Of a stretch of 28,677 nucleotides of DNA, positions 15,259 through 22,241 are shown piece after piece. This DNA comes from an uncultured Eubacteriales bacterium. GTDB taxonomy: Bacteria > Bacillota > Clostridia > Christensenellales > CAG-138. The position numbers and the translations under genes were made by a program. Numbering within the stretch: the first letter of the stretch is position 1; each line of letters opens with the position of its first letter. The notes beneath the pieces were generated by a model, which saw only the letters and a list, made by a program, of their open reading frames with translations, did no database searches and was not told the origin of the DNA. The stretch covers positions 1-28,677 of the forward strand of contig UQOG01000014.1 of NCBI GenBank assembly GCA_900542615.1. The letters run 5' to 3'.

Positions 15259-15279
15259 ATGATAGAGGGAGGTGATTCA

Positions 15280-15612
15280 ATGGATCGGTCCATGCCCCTT
15301 ACCGAGGCCTTGTATTATATCCTGCTGGTGTTAGGGGAACCCTTGCACGGGTATGGGATCATCCAGACCGTGTCCGCCATCACCGGGGAGCGGGTGCTCC
15401 TGGGGCCGGGGACCTTATATGGGGCCCTGAACACCCTGCTGGATAAGGGATGGATCAAGCTGGTGCGGGCGGATACGACGGCCCGGAAGAAGAAGGAATA
15501 CATTCGCACAGAGGCGGGCAGCCAGGCTTTGCTAGAAGAAATGGCCAGGCTGGAGGCCATGGTGGCGGATGGGAAACGGGTATTAGATCGCAATGGGGAG
15601 GAAGAACGATGA
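15280..15612 (+). CDS. PadR-family transcriptional regulator
   Basis: This 110-residue winged-helix repressor is the length of the small PadR-s2 type. It shows the family pattern: LTEALYYILLVLGEPLHGYGI (first helices), then TLYGALNTLLDKGWIKLV (recognition helix and wing start), a basic wing with KKKEYIRTEAG, and a C-terminal dimer helix. The ATG at 15280 is chosen because GGGAGGTGA (15267-15275) sits five bases ahead of it. An ATG seven codons earlier lies before that ribosome site. The promoter has palindromes suited to autorepression. The gene overlaps the DUF2812 gene by ATGA, the standard partner of PadR in Firmicutes. The inducing signal is unknown. Confidence 0.95.
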   Translation: MDRSMPLTEALYYILLVLGEPLHGYGIIQTVSAITGERVLLGPGTLYGALNTLLDKGWIKLVRADTTARKKKEYIRTEAGSQALLEEMARLEAMVADGKRVLDRNGEEER

Positions 15613-16127
15613 AACGGTTTCGGTTATATTATGATAAAGACCTGGAGGAAGCCTGGCTGCAGGAGATGGACGCGGCGGGCTGGGCGCTGCAATCCTTTTG
15701 CCTTGGGGTATATACCTTTGTTCCCTGCGAAAAAGGGAAATACACCTATTGGCTGGAGCTCAGCCGCAAGGATGCGCAGGCCCAGGCCGATTACGAGGCC
15801 CTGCTGCAGGAGAGCGGCATGGAGGTGGTGGAACGGTGGTTCTTTTGGATCTATTTGCGGCGGGAGACCGCCAAAGGACCGTTTACCCTGTATTCGGACC
15901 CGGCGTCCAAAGCGGGGCAATACCGCAGGATCCGGGGGCTGTTCCTGGCCGGGTTGCTGTTGGAACTGCTGTGTTTTGGGCTGGAGGTAGCCTCTGCGCT
16001 GGAGACCGGGGAGCCGGCATTCTGGGCGTTTTCAGGGTTGCTGCTGGCCATTGTGGCCGCCTTTGCCCGGATCGTATATAAATGCACCCGGAAGATCCAA
16101 AGGCTGGAGATGGGCATGGAGCAATGA
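15609..16127 (+). CDS. DUF2812 membrane protein, PadR partner
   Basis: The 172-residue protein starts MKRFRLYYDKDLEEAWLQEM and contains GWALQSF and YTFVPCEKGKYTYWLEL, the soluble DUF2812 domain (about 1-100), in which an aromatic-rich strand series follows a short helix. Two hydrophobic segments follow (about 115-133 and 144-160) with a basic tail, so it is anchored in the membrane with the domain in the cytosol. GGGAGGAAG before the ATG and a 4-base overlap with padR show translational coupling. The family is typically encoded with PadR and is thought to modulate it or respond to membrane stress, but no activity is established. Confidence 0.88.
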   Translation: MKRFRLYYDKDLEEAWLQEMDAAGWALQSFCLGVYTFVPCEKGKYTYWLELSRKDAQAQADYEALLQESGMEVVERWFFWIYLRRETAKGPFTLYSDPASKAGQYRRIRGLFLAGLLLELLCFGLEVASALETGEPAFWAFSGLLLAIVAAFARIVYKCTRKIQRLEMGMEQ

Positions 16128-16241
16128 AAAGCGGCGGCGCCTTTGGGCGCGGCAAGCGGCCGGGTTCATATAGGACCCGTTCCCAGCCGCCGGAAGGGAC
16201 GCTCCAGGCGATGGGCCCATGGAGGCGGCTTTTGCAGCGGG

Positions 16242-16258
16242 AGCGGCCGCTTCCCCTT
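16242..16258 (+). repeat. 17-bp intergenic repeat, copy 2
   Basis: AGCGGCCGCTTCCCCTT, identical to 13306-13322, lies 115 bases after the DUF2812 stop and just before the two-step hairpin. The following bases (CCGG) extend the pairing with the upstream CCGGAAGGG. Confidence 0.5.
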
Positions 16259-16281
16259 CCGGCAGCCGGGAAGAAAAAAGA

Positions 16282-16338
16282 AGCCCTTGAAAGGGGCGAT
16301 GGTTTCCTATGCCACCGCCCCTATGCCAAGGGCTTTTT
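16282..16338 (+). terminator. Two-step hairpin terminator behind padR-DUF2812
   Basis: AGCCCTTG (16282-16289) pairs with CAAGGGCT (16327-16334), and inside it GGGGCGATGG (16293-16302) pairs with CCACCGCCCC (16312-16321) with one mismatch. Five T follow (16334-16338). The form is that of an intrinsic terminator with an extra inner stem. Confidence 0.7.
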
Positions 16339-16519
16339 CACGTTGCCGAAAAACCGCCTGCGTGCGCAGGGGCGGCAGTCCCGGCCGGCTTGCATGGGCT
16401 TTGGCGGCGCAAGGCGAGTTGCCCCAAAGGGGCGTGGGAAAGCCCCCAAGGGGAGGGGATGCGCCGGATCCGAGCCTTAACCCCTCGGAAAGGCGGCGCC
16501 GCCCGTTTGCACACCAAAG

Positions 16520-16547
16520 AAAGCCCTTGGATACCAAGGGCTTTTTT
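16520..16547. terminator. Bidirectional terminator between the DUF2812 and pheB/thrC operons
   Basis: AAAGCCCTTGG (16520-16530) and CCAAGGGCTTT (16534-16544) form an 11-bp stem around ATA. On the plus strand TTTTTT follows the stem; on the minus strand TTTCTTT does. It can close the minus-strand thrC-pheB message as well as any plus-strand read-through. Confidence 0.8.
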
Positions 16548-16573
16548 GCCGTTGTCCGAAGGCGGGGCGGCGC

Positions 16574-17023
16574 CTATTCGATGGCCAATAGCTTCACGCT
16601 GCTGGTGCCCTTGAGCTCGGAGAACCGCTGGGCCAGGTCATGCGGGGTCAACGACATGCTGGAGGTATCCAGGGTCAGCAGCACGCTGGCATTGCCGCTG
16701 ATGGGCAGGCTCTGGGTGATGGTGAGGATATTGCCCCCCAGCTCGGCGATGGTGTTGATCAGCTGGCTGAGCACCCCGGGTTCATGGGTGAGGATCAGGG
16801 AAAAGACCGCCTTGCGGCATTCGGTGGCCTCGTTGGGGGCATAGAGATAGTCCTTGTATTTATAATAGGTGCTTCTGGATATGCCGGCCTGGCGGGCCGC
16901 CTCGCTGACCTCCTTGACGGCGCCGGTACGGAGCATCTCCTGGGCTGCCAGGACCTTTTCATAGTAGTCCGGCAGGATGCGTTTGTCCACGATCAGGTAG
17001 TTGTTCGGCTTATTTTGGCTCAT
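16574..17023 (-). CDS. pheB: ACT-domain regulatory protein, PheB/UPF0735 type
   Basis: The 149-residue protein has two parts. Residues about 1-65 include VSEAARQAGISRSTYYKYKDYL, which reads as a helix-turn-helix. Residues about 70-149 form an ACT domain (AVFSLILTHEPGVLSQLINTIAELGGNILTI) of the kind that binds amino acids. The family is the small PheB/UPF0735 group common in Firmicutes next to homoserine and threonine genes. AAGGAGGGTGAGCC precedes the ATG, which overlaps the thrC stop as ATGA. The arrangement suggests an amino-acid-sensing regulator of the threonine pathway, translated with threonine synthase. Direct DNA binding has not been shown for the family as far as I know, so the role is inference. 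Confidence 0.85.
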   Translation of the reverse strand: MSQNKPNNYLIVDKRILPDYYEKVLAAQEMLRTGAVKEVSEAARQAGISRSTYYKYKDYLYAPNEATECRKAVFSLILTHEPGVLSQLINTIAELGGNILTITQSLPISGNASVLLTLDTSSMSLTPHDLAQRFSELKGTSSVKLLAIE

Positions 17024-18504
17024 GGCTCACCCTCCTTTTCCTGCTGGGAAAGCCCCAGTACATAGTCTTCCATTTTATCCCGGGAAATTACATCCCGATG
17101 CAACACAGGCAGCTGGCGCAGGCCCGCCAGGTTCGCCGGGACCGGCGTCCCGGTGCGCAGGCGCAGCTGCTCCATCTGCGCAAAATCGTCCTCCGGCAAC
17201 GCCTCGCCCAAGGCTTCCAACACCGCCCCGCAGAATTTGTAGGGGGAGGCGGTGGACAAGATCACGGTTTTGTTGGACAGGGGCACCTGGTCGGCAACGT
17301 CCCAGGCCACGGCGGTATGGGTATCCATTAAATAGCCGTATCGTTCATATACCCGGCGGATGGCGGCCTTGGTTTGCCGGTCGTCCGCGCAGCCGGCCAG
17401 GAAATCCGTTTGGATGGCGTTGCGCGCCCGGTCCGAAAGGGTATACCGGCCGGAGCTGGCCAGCTGGGCCATGTAGCCCGCCACCTGATGGCAATCCCCA
17501 TCGCAGGCCAGGTAGACCAGCCGCTCCAGGTTGCTGGAAATGAGGATATCCATGCTGGGGGAAATGGTTTTATGGAAGGGCCGGTTCCGGTCGTAAGTGC
17601 CGGTGATGAGGAAATCCGTCAGCACCTTGTTGGAATTGGAGGCGCAAAGGAACTTGCCCGCGGGCAGCCCCAGCTTTTTCGCCAGATACCCGGCCAGGAT
17701 GTTGCCGAAATTGCCGGTGGGCACCACGAAATCCACCGGGTCCCCCAGGTGGATCTCGCCGGCCCGCAGCAGATCCCCATAGGCTTTGAAGTAATACATC
17801 ACCTGGGGCGCCAGGCGGCCGATGTTGATGGAATTGGCGCTGGAAAGCATGGCCTTCCCGGATAGGGCGTTGGCGGCCCGGGCGGAGGTGAAGATGGCCT
17901 TTACCCCGGATTGGGCGTCGTCAAAATTCCCCTCGATGGCGCAGACCCGCACGTTGCCGCCCACCTGGGTGACCATCTGGGCTTGCTGGATGCGGCTCAC
18001 GCCTCCATAGGGATAAAATACCACGATGCGGGTACCGGGCACGTCGTGAAAGCCCTCCAATGCGGCCTTGCCCGTATCCCCGCTGGTGGCGGTGAGGATG
18101 AGGATATCCTCCTTGACCCCCAGCTTGGCCTTGGCTGCGCAGATCAGGTGGGGGAGCACGGAGAGGGCCACATCCTTGAAGGCGCTGGTGGGGCCCCGGA
18201 ACAGCTCCAGGATATACCGGCCGCCGACCGGCGTCAGGGGCACCAGGTCCTCCGTCTCGAATTTATGGGTATAGGCCGCGGCCACGATGGCGTGGAGCTC
18301 CGCCGGGGTAAAATCCGGCAGCAGCAGCCCCAGCACCGTTTCCGAGATCTCCATGGCGGACATGCGGCTGAGCTTTTCCATGGGGAAGGCGAGGGCACCG
18401 GGGTCTGGCAGCATATACAGGCCCCCGTCGGGAGCGATGCCCTGCAGGATCGCCTGGGCGGCTGATGCGGTATGTCGGCTATCCCGGGTGCTTTGGTATT
18501 GCAT
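17020..18504 (-). CDS. thrC: Threonine synthase
   Basis: This PLP enzyme converts O-phosphohomoserine to threonine, the last step of the pathway. It has 494 residues, the length of the longer bacterial/yeast-like class. The opening MQYQSTRDSR and QGIAPDGGLYM are characteristic of this class. The PLP lysine is Lys110 in FRGPTSAFKDVAL. ILTATSGDTGKAALEGF is the phosphate-loop region, and VPTGNFGNILAGY is the second conserved segment. GGAGGAACCAACCT before the ATG gives a good ribosome site. It is divergent from hom-lysC-asd with 153 bases between, and its stop overlaps pheB. No homoserine kinase is present in the window. Confidence 0.96.
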   Translation of the reverse strand: MQYQSTRDSRHTASAAQAILQGIAPDGGLYMLPDPGALAFPMEKLSRMSAMEISETVLGLLLPDFTPAELHAIVAAAYTHKFETEDLVPLTPVGGRYILELFRGPTSAFKDVALSVLPHLICAAKAKLGVKEDILILTATSGDTGKAALEGFHDVPGTRIVVFYPYGGVSRIQQAQMVTQVGGNVRVCAIEGNFDDAQSGVKAIFTSARAANALSGKAMLSSANSINIGRLAPQVMYYFKAYGDLLRAGEIHLGDPVDFVVPTGNFGNILAGYLAKKLGLPAGKFLCASNSNKVLTDFLITGTYDRNRPFHKTISPSMDILISSNLERLVYLACDGDCHQVAGYMAQLASSGRYTLSDRARNAIQTDFLAGCADDRQTKAAIRRVYERYGYLMDTHTAVAWDVADQVPLSNKTVILSTASPYKFCGAVLEALGEALPEDDFAQMEQLRLRTGTPVPANLAGLRQLPVLHRDVISRDKMEDYVLGLSQQEKEGEP

Positions 18505-18571
18505 AGGTTGGTTCCTCCGATCTGGTTTTGCCGGAAGCGGGCAGGGCCATCAAATTCTTGCAAATTGCCCC

Positions 18572-18600
18572 TTGCATTTCCGTTGTGAATATGATACATT
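18572..18600 (+). promoter_or_regulatory. Candidate promoter of hom-lysC-asd
   Basis: TTGCAT (18572-18577), 17 bases, TACATT (18595-18600). The start site would fall about 50 bases before the hom ATG. This is the best-spaced pair in the divergent thrC/hom gap; a TATGAT (18589-18594) overlaps it but lacks a spaced -35. Confidence 0.5.
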
Positions 18601-18657
18601 GTTTCTCGGCGAAAAACAAGTGTTTTTTGAGAAAAGACAGGAGGAAGTATAATCGCT

Positions 18658-19800
18658 ATGAAGATCGCACTGCTGGGCTTTGGAGTTGTAGGGAGCGGCG
18701 CATATCAAATCATCGCCAGCCAGCCGGAATGCGGCATCACGGTGAAGCGGGCGCTGGTCCAGACTATGCGGCCCGGCCCGGAGGAAGGCCTGTTCACAAT
18801 GGACATGGCGGATATCCTCAACGATCCGCAGATCGAATTGGTGGCGGAGGCCATGGGCGGCCTGGAGCCAGCATACAGCTATGTGCTGGCGGCGTTGCGG
18901 GCCGGCAAGCATGTGGTGACCGCCAATAAGCTGTTGGTATGCCAGCGGTTCCGGGAGCTGAACCAGGCGGCGGCCGAAAACGGGGTACAGTTCCGCTATA
19001 CCGCCAGCGCGGGGGGCGGCATCCCCTGGCTGTTCAACCTATTGCGGGCGAAGCGGCTGGACGAGATCCAGGAGATTTTCGGCTGCATCAACGGCACCTC
19101 CAACTTCATCCTGGGGAACATGCATAAATACCGGGCGTCCTTTGAGCGGGTGCTGGAGGAGGCCCAGAAGCTGGGCTATGCGGAGGCGGACCCCTCTGCG
19201 GATATCGACGGGCTGGACCTGCAGCGCAAATGCGCCATTTCCGCCTCCCTGGCGTTTTCCATGGTGGTGGAGGAGCAGGATGTATTGACCGCAGGCATCC
19301 GGCATATTACAAAAGAGGACATCGAGTGGGCGGAGGCCCATGGGATGATCTGCAAGCAGATGATGCATTGCAAACGGGTCCCGGATGGGATCAGCGCCTA
19401 TGTGGAGCCCACCTTTTTGCCCAATACCCTGCCGGAGGCCAACCTGCCTGTGCGTTCCAGCATCGTCAGCCTCTATGGGAAATACGTGGGCCGGCTCACC
19501 TTCTTTGGGGCCGGGGCGGGCACCCTGCCCACGGGCATGAACATGATGCAGGATGTAATGGACGTGATGGCGGGCGTAGGCAAGCTCCATGTATATACCC
19601 AGCCGGCCAGGATCTTCAACCAGGAGGAAAGCCATACCTACTATGTGCGCTGCCCGGGGCCGCTGCCCCAGGTGCAGGAGCAGGGGGATGGCTGGGCGGT
19701 GATCGGGCCCATCCCCGTGCAGCAGATGCACCGGCTGGCAAAGGAAAAGGAAGCGGCAGGCATCCCGGTCTTTTTCGCGGGGCTTGCCCAGGAGGCATAG
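18658..19800 (+). CDS. hom: Homoserine dehydrogenase, short form without ACT domain
   Basis: It reduces aspartate semialdehyde to homoserine. It has 380 residues. The NAD(P)-binding motif is GFGVVGSG (7-14), followed by VTANK (87-91), FGCINGTSNFIL (141-152) and GYAEADPSADIDGLD (173-187) with the catalytic lysine in DLQRKCAI (Lys191). Many Gram-positive Hom proteins are about 430 residues and end in an ACT domain that senses threonine. Here the C-terminus ends soon after the catalytic barrel with no such domain, so feedback may lie elsewhere, for example in the aspartokinase or the PheB protein. AGGAGG lies about 13 bases before the ATG, a slightly long spacing. It is the first gene of a three-gene operon. 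Confidence 0.95.
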   Translation: MKIALLGFGVVGSGAYQIIASQPECGITVKRALVQTMRPGPEEGLFTMDMADILNDPQIELVAEAMGGLEPAYSYVLAALRAGKHVVTANKLLVCQRFRELNQAAAENGVQFRYTASAGGGIPWLFNLLRAKRLDEIQEIFGCINGTSNFILGNMHKYRASFERVLEEAQKLGYAEADPSADIDGLDLQRKCAISASLAFSMVVEEQDVLTAGIRHITKEDIEWAEAHGMICKQMMHCKRVPDGISAYVEPTFLPNTLPEANLPVRSSIVSLYGKYVGRLTFFGAGAGTLPTGMNMMQDVMDVMAGVGKLHVYTQPARIFNQEESHTYYVRCPGPLPQVQEQGDGWAVIGPIPVQQMHRLAKEKEAAGIPVFFAGLAQEA

Positions 19801-19810
19801 GAGGTAGAGG

Positions 19811-21148
19811 ATGTTAAAGGTAACCAAGTTTGGCGGCAGCTCCCTGGCGGACGCCCGTCAGTTTAAGAAGGTAAAGGATATCGTAGAGGCAGACGGAAGG
19901 CGAGTGGTGGTGGTGGTCTCCGCCCCCGGCAAGCGCTTCCCGGAGGATAATAAGATCACGGACCTGCTGTATCTGTGCCATGCCCACCTGAAGTACGGGG
20001 TCTCCTATGACGGCATCTTTTCCATGATCGAGGACCGGTTCCTGGAGATCCAAAATGAATTGGGGCTGGATGTGGATCTAAAGGGGGAATTTGCCAAGAT
20101 CCGGGCCAGTATGCATAAAAACATGTCCATCGACTACCTGGTCTCCCGGGGGGAATACCTGTCTGGCAAGCTGATGGCCGCCTATTTGGGCTATGATTTT
20201 GTGGACGCCACGGAATGGGTCGTCTTTGGCTATGACGGCAAGCTGGATATGGAGAAGAGCCAGGCCAACCTGGCGGCCATGTTTGGGGAAAAGTCCCGGG
20301 TGGTGCTGCCCGGCTTTTACGGGGCGCTGCCGGATGGTAAGGTGCGGGTTATGAGCCGGGGCGGCAGCGACATCACCGGCGCCCTGGCCGCCGCCGCCAT
20401 CGACGCAGGGGTCTATGAAAACTGGACGGACGTTTCCGGCATCCTGATGGCGGACCCCCGCATCGTAGACAATCCACGGCCGATTGCCCATATCACCTAT
20501 AGCGAGCTGCGGGAGCTATCCTATATGGGGGCCAACGTGCTCCATGAGGAGACCATCTTCCCGGTGCGCATTAAGGATATCCCCATCAACATCCGCAACA
20601 CCAACGCCCCGGACGCTCCCGGCACCCTGATCCAGGAGAGCTTTTCCAAGGAGACCCGGGAGGAACGCAAGCGATTCATCACGGGGATCTCCGGCCGCAA
20701 GGACTTTTCCATCGTCACCCTTCGCAAGGGCCATTTGGCGGCGGATACCGGCACCATTCGGGGCGTGCTGGCCGTCTTTGAAAAATATAACGTGCCCATC
20801 GAGCACTTCCCCAGCGGCATCGATAGCTTTTCCCTGGTGGTGTCCACGGAAAAGATTAAATCCTGCATATATGATATAATAGGGGAGATCAAGGACCTGT
20901 TCCAGCCGGACTCCATCACCGTAACGGACAACATCGCCCTGATCGCCACCGTAGGCCGGAAGATGGCCTTTATCCCCGGCGTGAGCGGCAAGGTGTTCGG
21001 CGCCCTGGGGGCCAACGATATCAACATCCGCATGATCGCCCAGGGCCCCGATGAGATCAACATCATCGTAGGGGTAGAAAACCAGGATTTCGAAAAGACG
21101 ATACGGGTCTTGTACGATAGCTTTATTATAGGAGGCAATGAGGAATGA
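19811..21148 (+). CDS. lysC: Aspartate kinase with C-terminal ACT domains
   Basis: It phosphorylates aspartate, the first step toward threonine, methionine and lysine. It has 445 residues. KFGGSSLAD (6-14) is the family signature with the catalytic Lys6. VSRGEYLSGKLMA and VMSRGGSDITGALAAAAI are the substrate and nucleotide loops, and WTDVSGILMADPRIV follows. Two ACT repeats occupy about 310-445: GISGRKDFSIVTL and ALIATVGRKMAFIPGVSGKVFGALGANDINI, the usual allosteric site. GGAGGTAGAGG precedes the ATG, 10 bases after hom. The stop overlaps asd by ATGA. Whether lysine or threonine inhibits it cannot be read directly, but the context favours threonine. Confidence 0.96.
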   Translation: MLKVTKFGGSSLADARQFKKVKDIVEADGRRVVVVVSAPGKRFPEDNKITDLLYLCHAHLKYGVSYDGIFSMIEDRFLEIQNELGLDVDLKGEFAKIRASMHKNMSIDYLVSRGEYLSGKLMAAYLGYDFVDATEWVVFGYDGKLDMEKSQANLAAMFGEKSRVVLPGFYGALPDGKVRVMSRGGSDITGALAAAAIDAGVYENWTDVSGILMADPRIVDNPRPIAHITYSELRELSYMGANVLHEETIFPVRIKDIPINIRNTNAPDAPGTLIQESFSKETREERKRFITGISGRKDFSIVTLRKGHLAADTGTIRGVLAVFEKYNVPIEHFPSGIDSFSLVVSTEKIKSCIYDIIGEIKDLFQPDSITVTDNIALIATVGRKMAFIPGVSGKVFGALGANDINIRMIAQGPDEINIIVGVENQDFEKTIRVLYDSFIIGGNEE

Positions 21149-22149
21149 AACTGTATCATGTAGCCGTTTTGGGCGCCACGGGCGCAGTAGGCCGGGAAAT
21201 GCTGAAGATTCTGGAGGAGCATGATTTCCCCGTGGGCGAACTGCGGCCCCTGGCCAGCAGCCGCAGCGCAGGCAGCGTTATCCCCTTCAAGGGCAAGGAC
21301 GTGGTTGTGCAGGAAGCCCGAGAGGACGCCTTTGCCGGCATGGACATCGTGCTGGGCGCAGCGGAAAACGACATCGCCAAGCGGTTTGCCCCGGCCATCA
21401 AGGCGGCGGGGGCGGTATTTGTGGATAATTCCAGCGCCTTCCGCCTGGATTCCGACGTACCCCTGGTGATCCCAGAGATCAACCCCGAGGATGTGAAGTG
21501 GCACAAGGGCATCATCTCCAATCCCAACTGCACCACCATCGTGACCCTGGTGGCCGTCAACGCCCTGGCAAAGCTCTCCCCCATTAAGACCATGATCGCC
21601 TCCTCCTACCAGGCCGTATCCGGCGCAGGCGCAGGGGGCCCCCTGGAGCTGATGGAGCAGGTGGAAGCCATTTCCCGGGGCGAAAAGCCGGTGCCAAAGG
21701 TATTCCAATATCAGATCGCCTATAACGTTATTCCCCAGATCGGCGGATTTGGCGAAAACGGCTATAGCAGCGAAGAGATGAAGATGCAAAACGAGGGCCG
21801 CAAGATCCTCCATTTGCCGGAGCTGCTGGTAAACTGCACCTGCGTGCGGGTACCGGTGGTGCGCAGCCATTCCGTATCCGTCACCCTGGTGACCGAGCGG
21901 CCCATCTCCGTGGAGGAGGCCAGGGCTGCCATCGCCGCCGCCCCCGGCTGCCGGCTGGTGGACGACCTGGCCAACAAGCGCTATCCTATGCCGCTGGAGA
22001 CCAGCGACCAGGACCTGGTGTTCGTGGGCCGTATCCGGGACGACCTGACCAGCGACAACGGGCTGAACATCTGGTGCTGCGGCGACCAGGTACGCAAAGG
22101 CGCGGCCACCAACGCCGTGCAGATCGCCCAGCTGCTGATCGCGGAGTAA
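21145..22149 (+). CDS. asd: Aspartate-semialdehyde dehydrogenase
   Basis: It reduces aspartyl phosphate to aspartate semialdehyde, linking lysC to hom. It has 334 residues, normal for the Gram-positive type. GATGAVG (10-16) is the NADP loop, the nucleophile is Cys129 in SNPNCTT, SSAFR (96-100) follows the co-substrate loop, and RVPVVRSHS (235-243) carries the catalytic His242 and phosphate arginines. VDDLANKRYPMPLETSDQD and GRIRDDLTSDNGLNIW close the protein in standard form. The gene overlaps lysC by ATGA, with AGGAGG in the lysC tail. Its tyrosine codons are 5 TAT and 1 TAC, in line with the other middle-block genes, and a terminator follows. Confidence 0.96.
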   Translation: MKLYHVAVLGATGAVGREMLKILEEHDFPVGELRPLASSRSAGSVIPFKGKDVVVQEAREDAFAGMDIVLGAAENDIAKRFAPAIKAAGAVFVDNSSAFRLDSDVPLVIPEINPEDVKWHKGIISNPNCTTIVTLVAVNALAKLSPIKTMIASSYQAVSGAGAGGPLELMEQVEAISRGEKPVPKVFQYQIAYNVIPQIGGFGENGYSSEEMKMQNEGRKILHLPELLVNCTCVRVPVVRSHSVSVTLVTERPISVEEARAAIAAAPGCRLVDDLANKRYPMPLETSDQDLVFVGRIRDDLTSDNGLNIWCCGDQVRKGAATNAVQIAQLLIAE

Positions 22150-22165
22150 TTGTAAACAAAGTGAG

Positions 22166-22190
22166 GCCGCCCGGAGGGCGGCTTTACTTT
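22166..22190 (+). terminator. Terminator of hom-lysC-asd
   Basis: GCCGCCC (22166-22172), loop GGA, GGGCGGC (22176-22182), followed by TTTACTTTT. It lies 16 bases after the asd stop. Confidence 0.85.
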
Positions 22191-22211
22191 TGGCGCAAAA
22201 CCATATATAAT
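22183..22211 (+). promoter_or_regulatory. Candidate promoter of the peptide-binding lipoprotein gene
   Basis: TTTACT (22183-22188), 17 bases, TATAAT (22206-22211), 30 bases before the ATG. The -35 box coincides with the T-tail of the asd terminator, so if the breakpoint of the right arm is here the pair may be fortuitous. Confidence 0.5.
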
Positions 22212-22241
22212 GGGGAAAAGTCTATTCCCGGAGGAAGTCCT

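Larger units (their letters stand above)
16128..16573. other. GC-rich, highly self-complementary intergenic region
   Basis: No credible gene lies in these 446 bases. Several hairpins can be drawn: CGGGTTC-ATATAG-GACCCG near 16163; a long-range pairing between CCGGAAGGG (near 16190) and CCCCTTCCGG (near 16253); the double stem at 16282-16338; GCCCC-AAA-GGGGC near 16421; and the terminator at 16520-16547. It may hold an untranslated RNA 3' end or a repeat-derived element. Open frames across it are Arg/Pro-rich artefacts of GC content. Confidence 0.55.

Noticed and set aside
16082..16844. Arg/Pro-rich frames across the structured intergenic region
   Set aside because: They overlap hairpins and terminators, have no ribosome sites and run antisense into pheB.
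20521..21870. 449-codon minus-strand frame across lysC and asd
   Set aside because: It spans two overlapping known genes in the other direction and has no recognisable content.
22074..22241. Upstream extension of the peptide-binding lipoprotein into asd
   Set aside because: The signal peptide and lipobox begin at the ATG at 22242, which has a GGAGG seven bases ahead; the extension is Arg/Gly-rich and overlaps asd.
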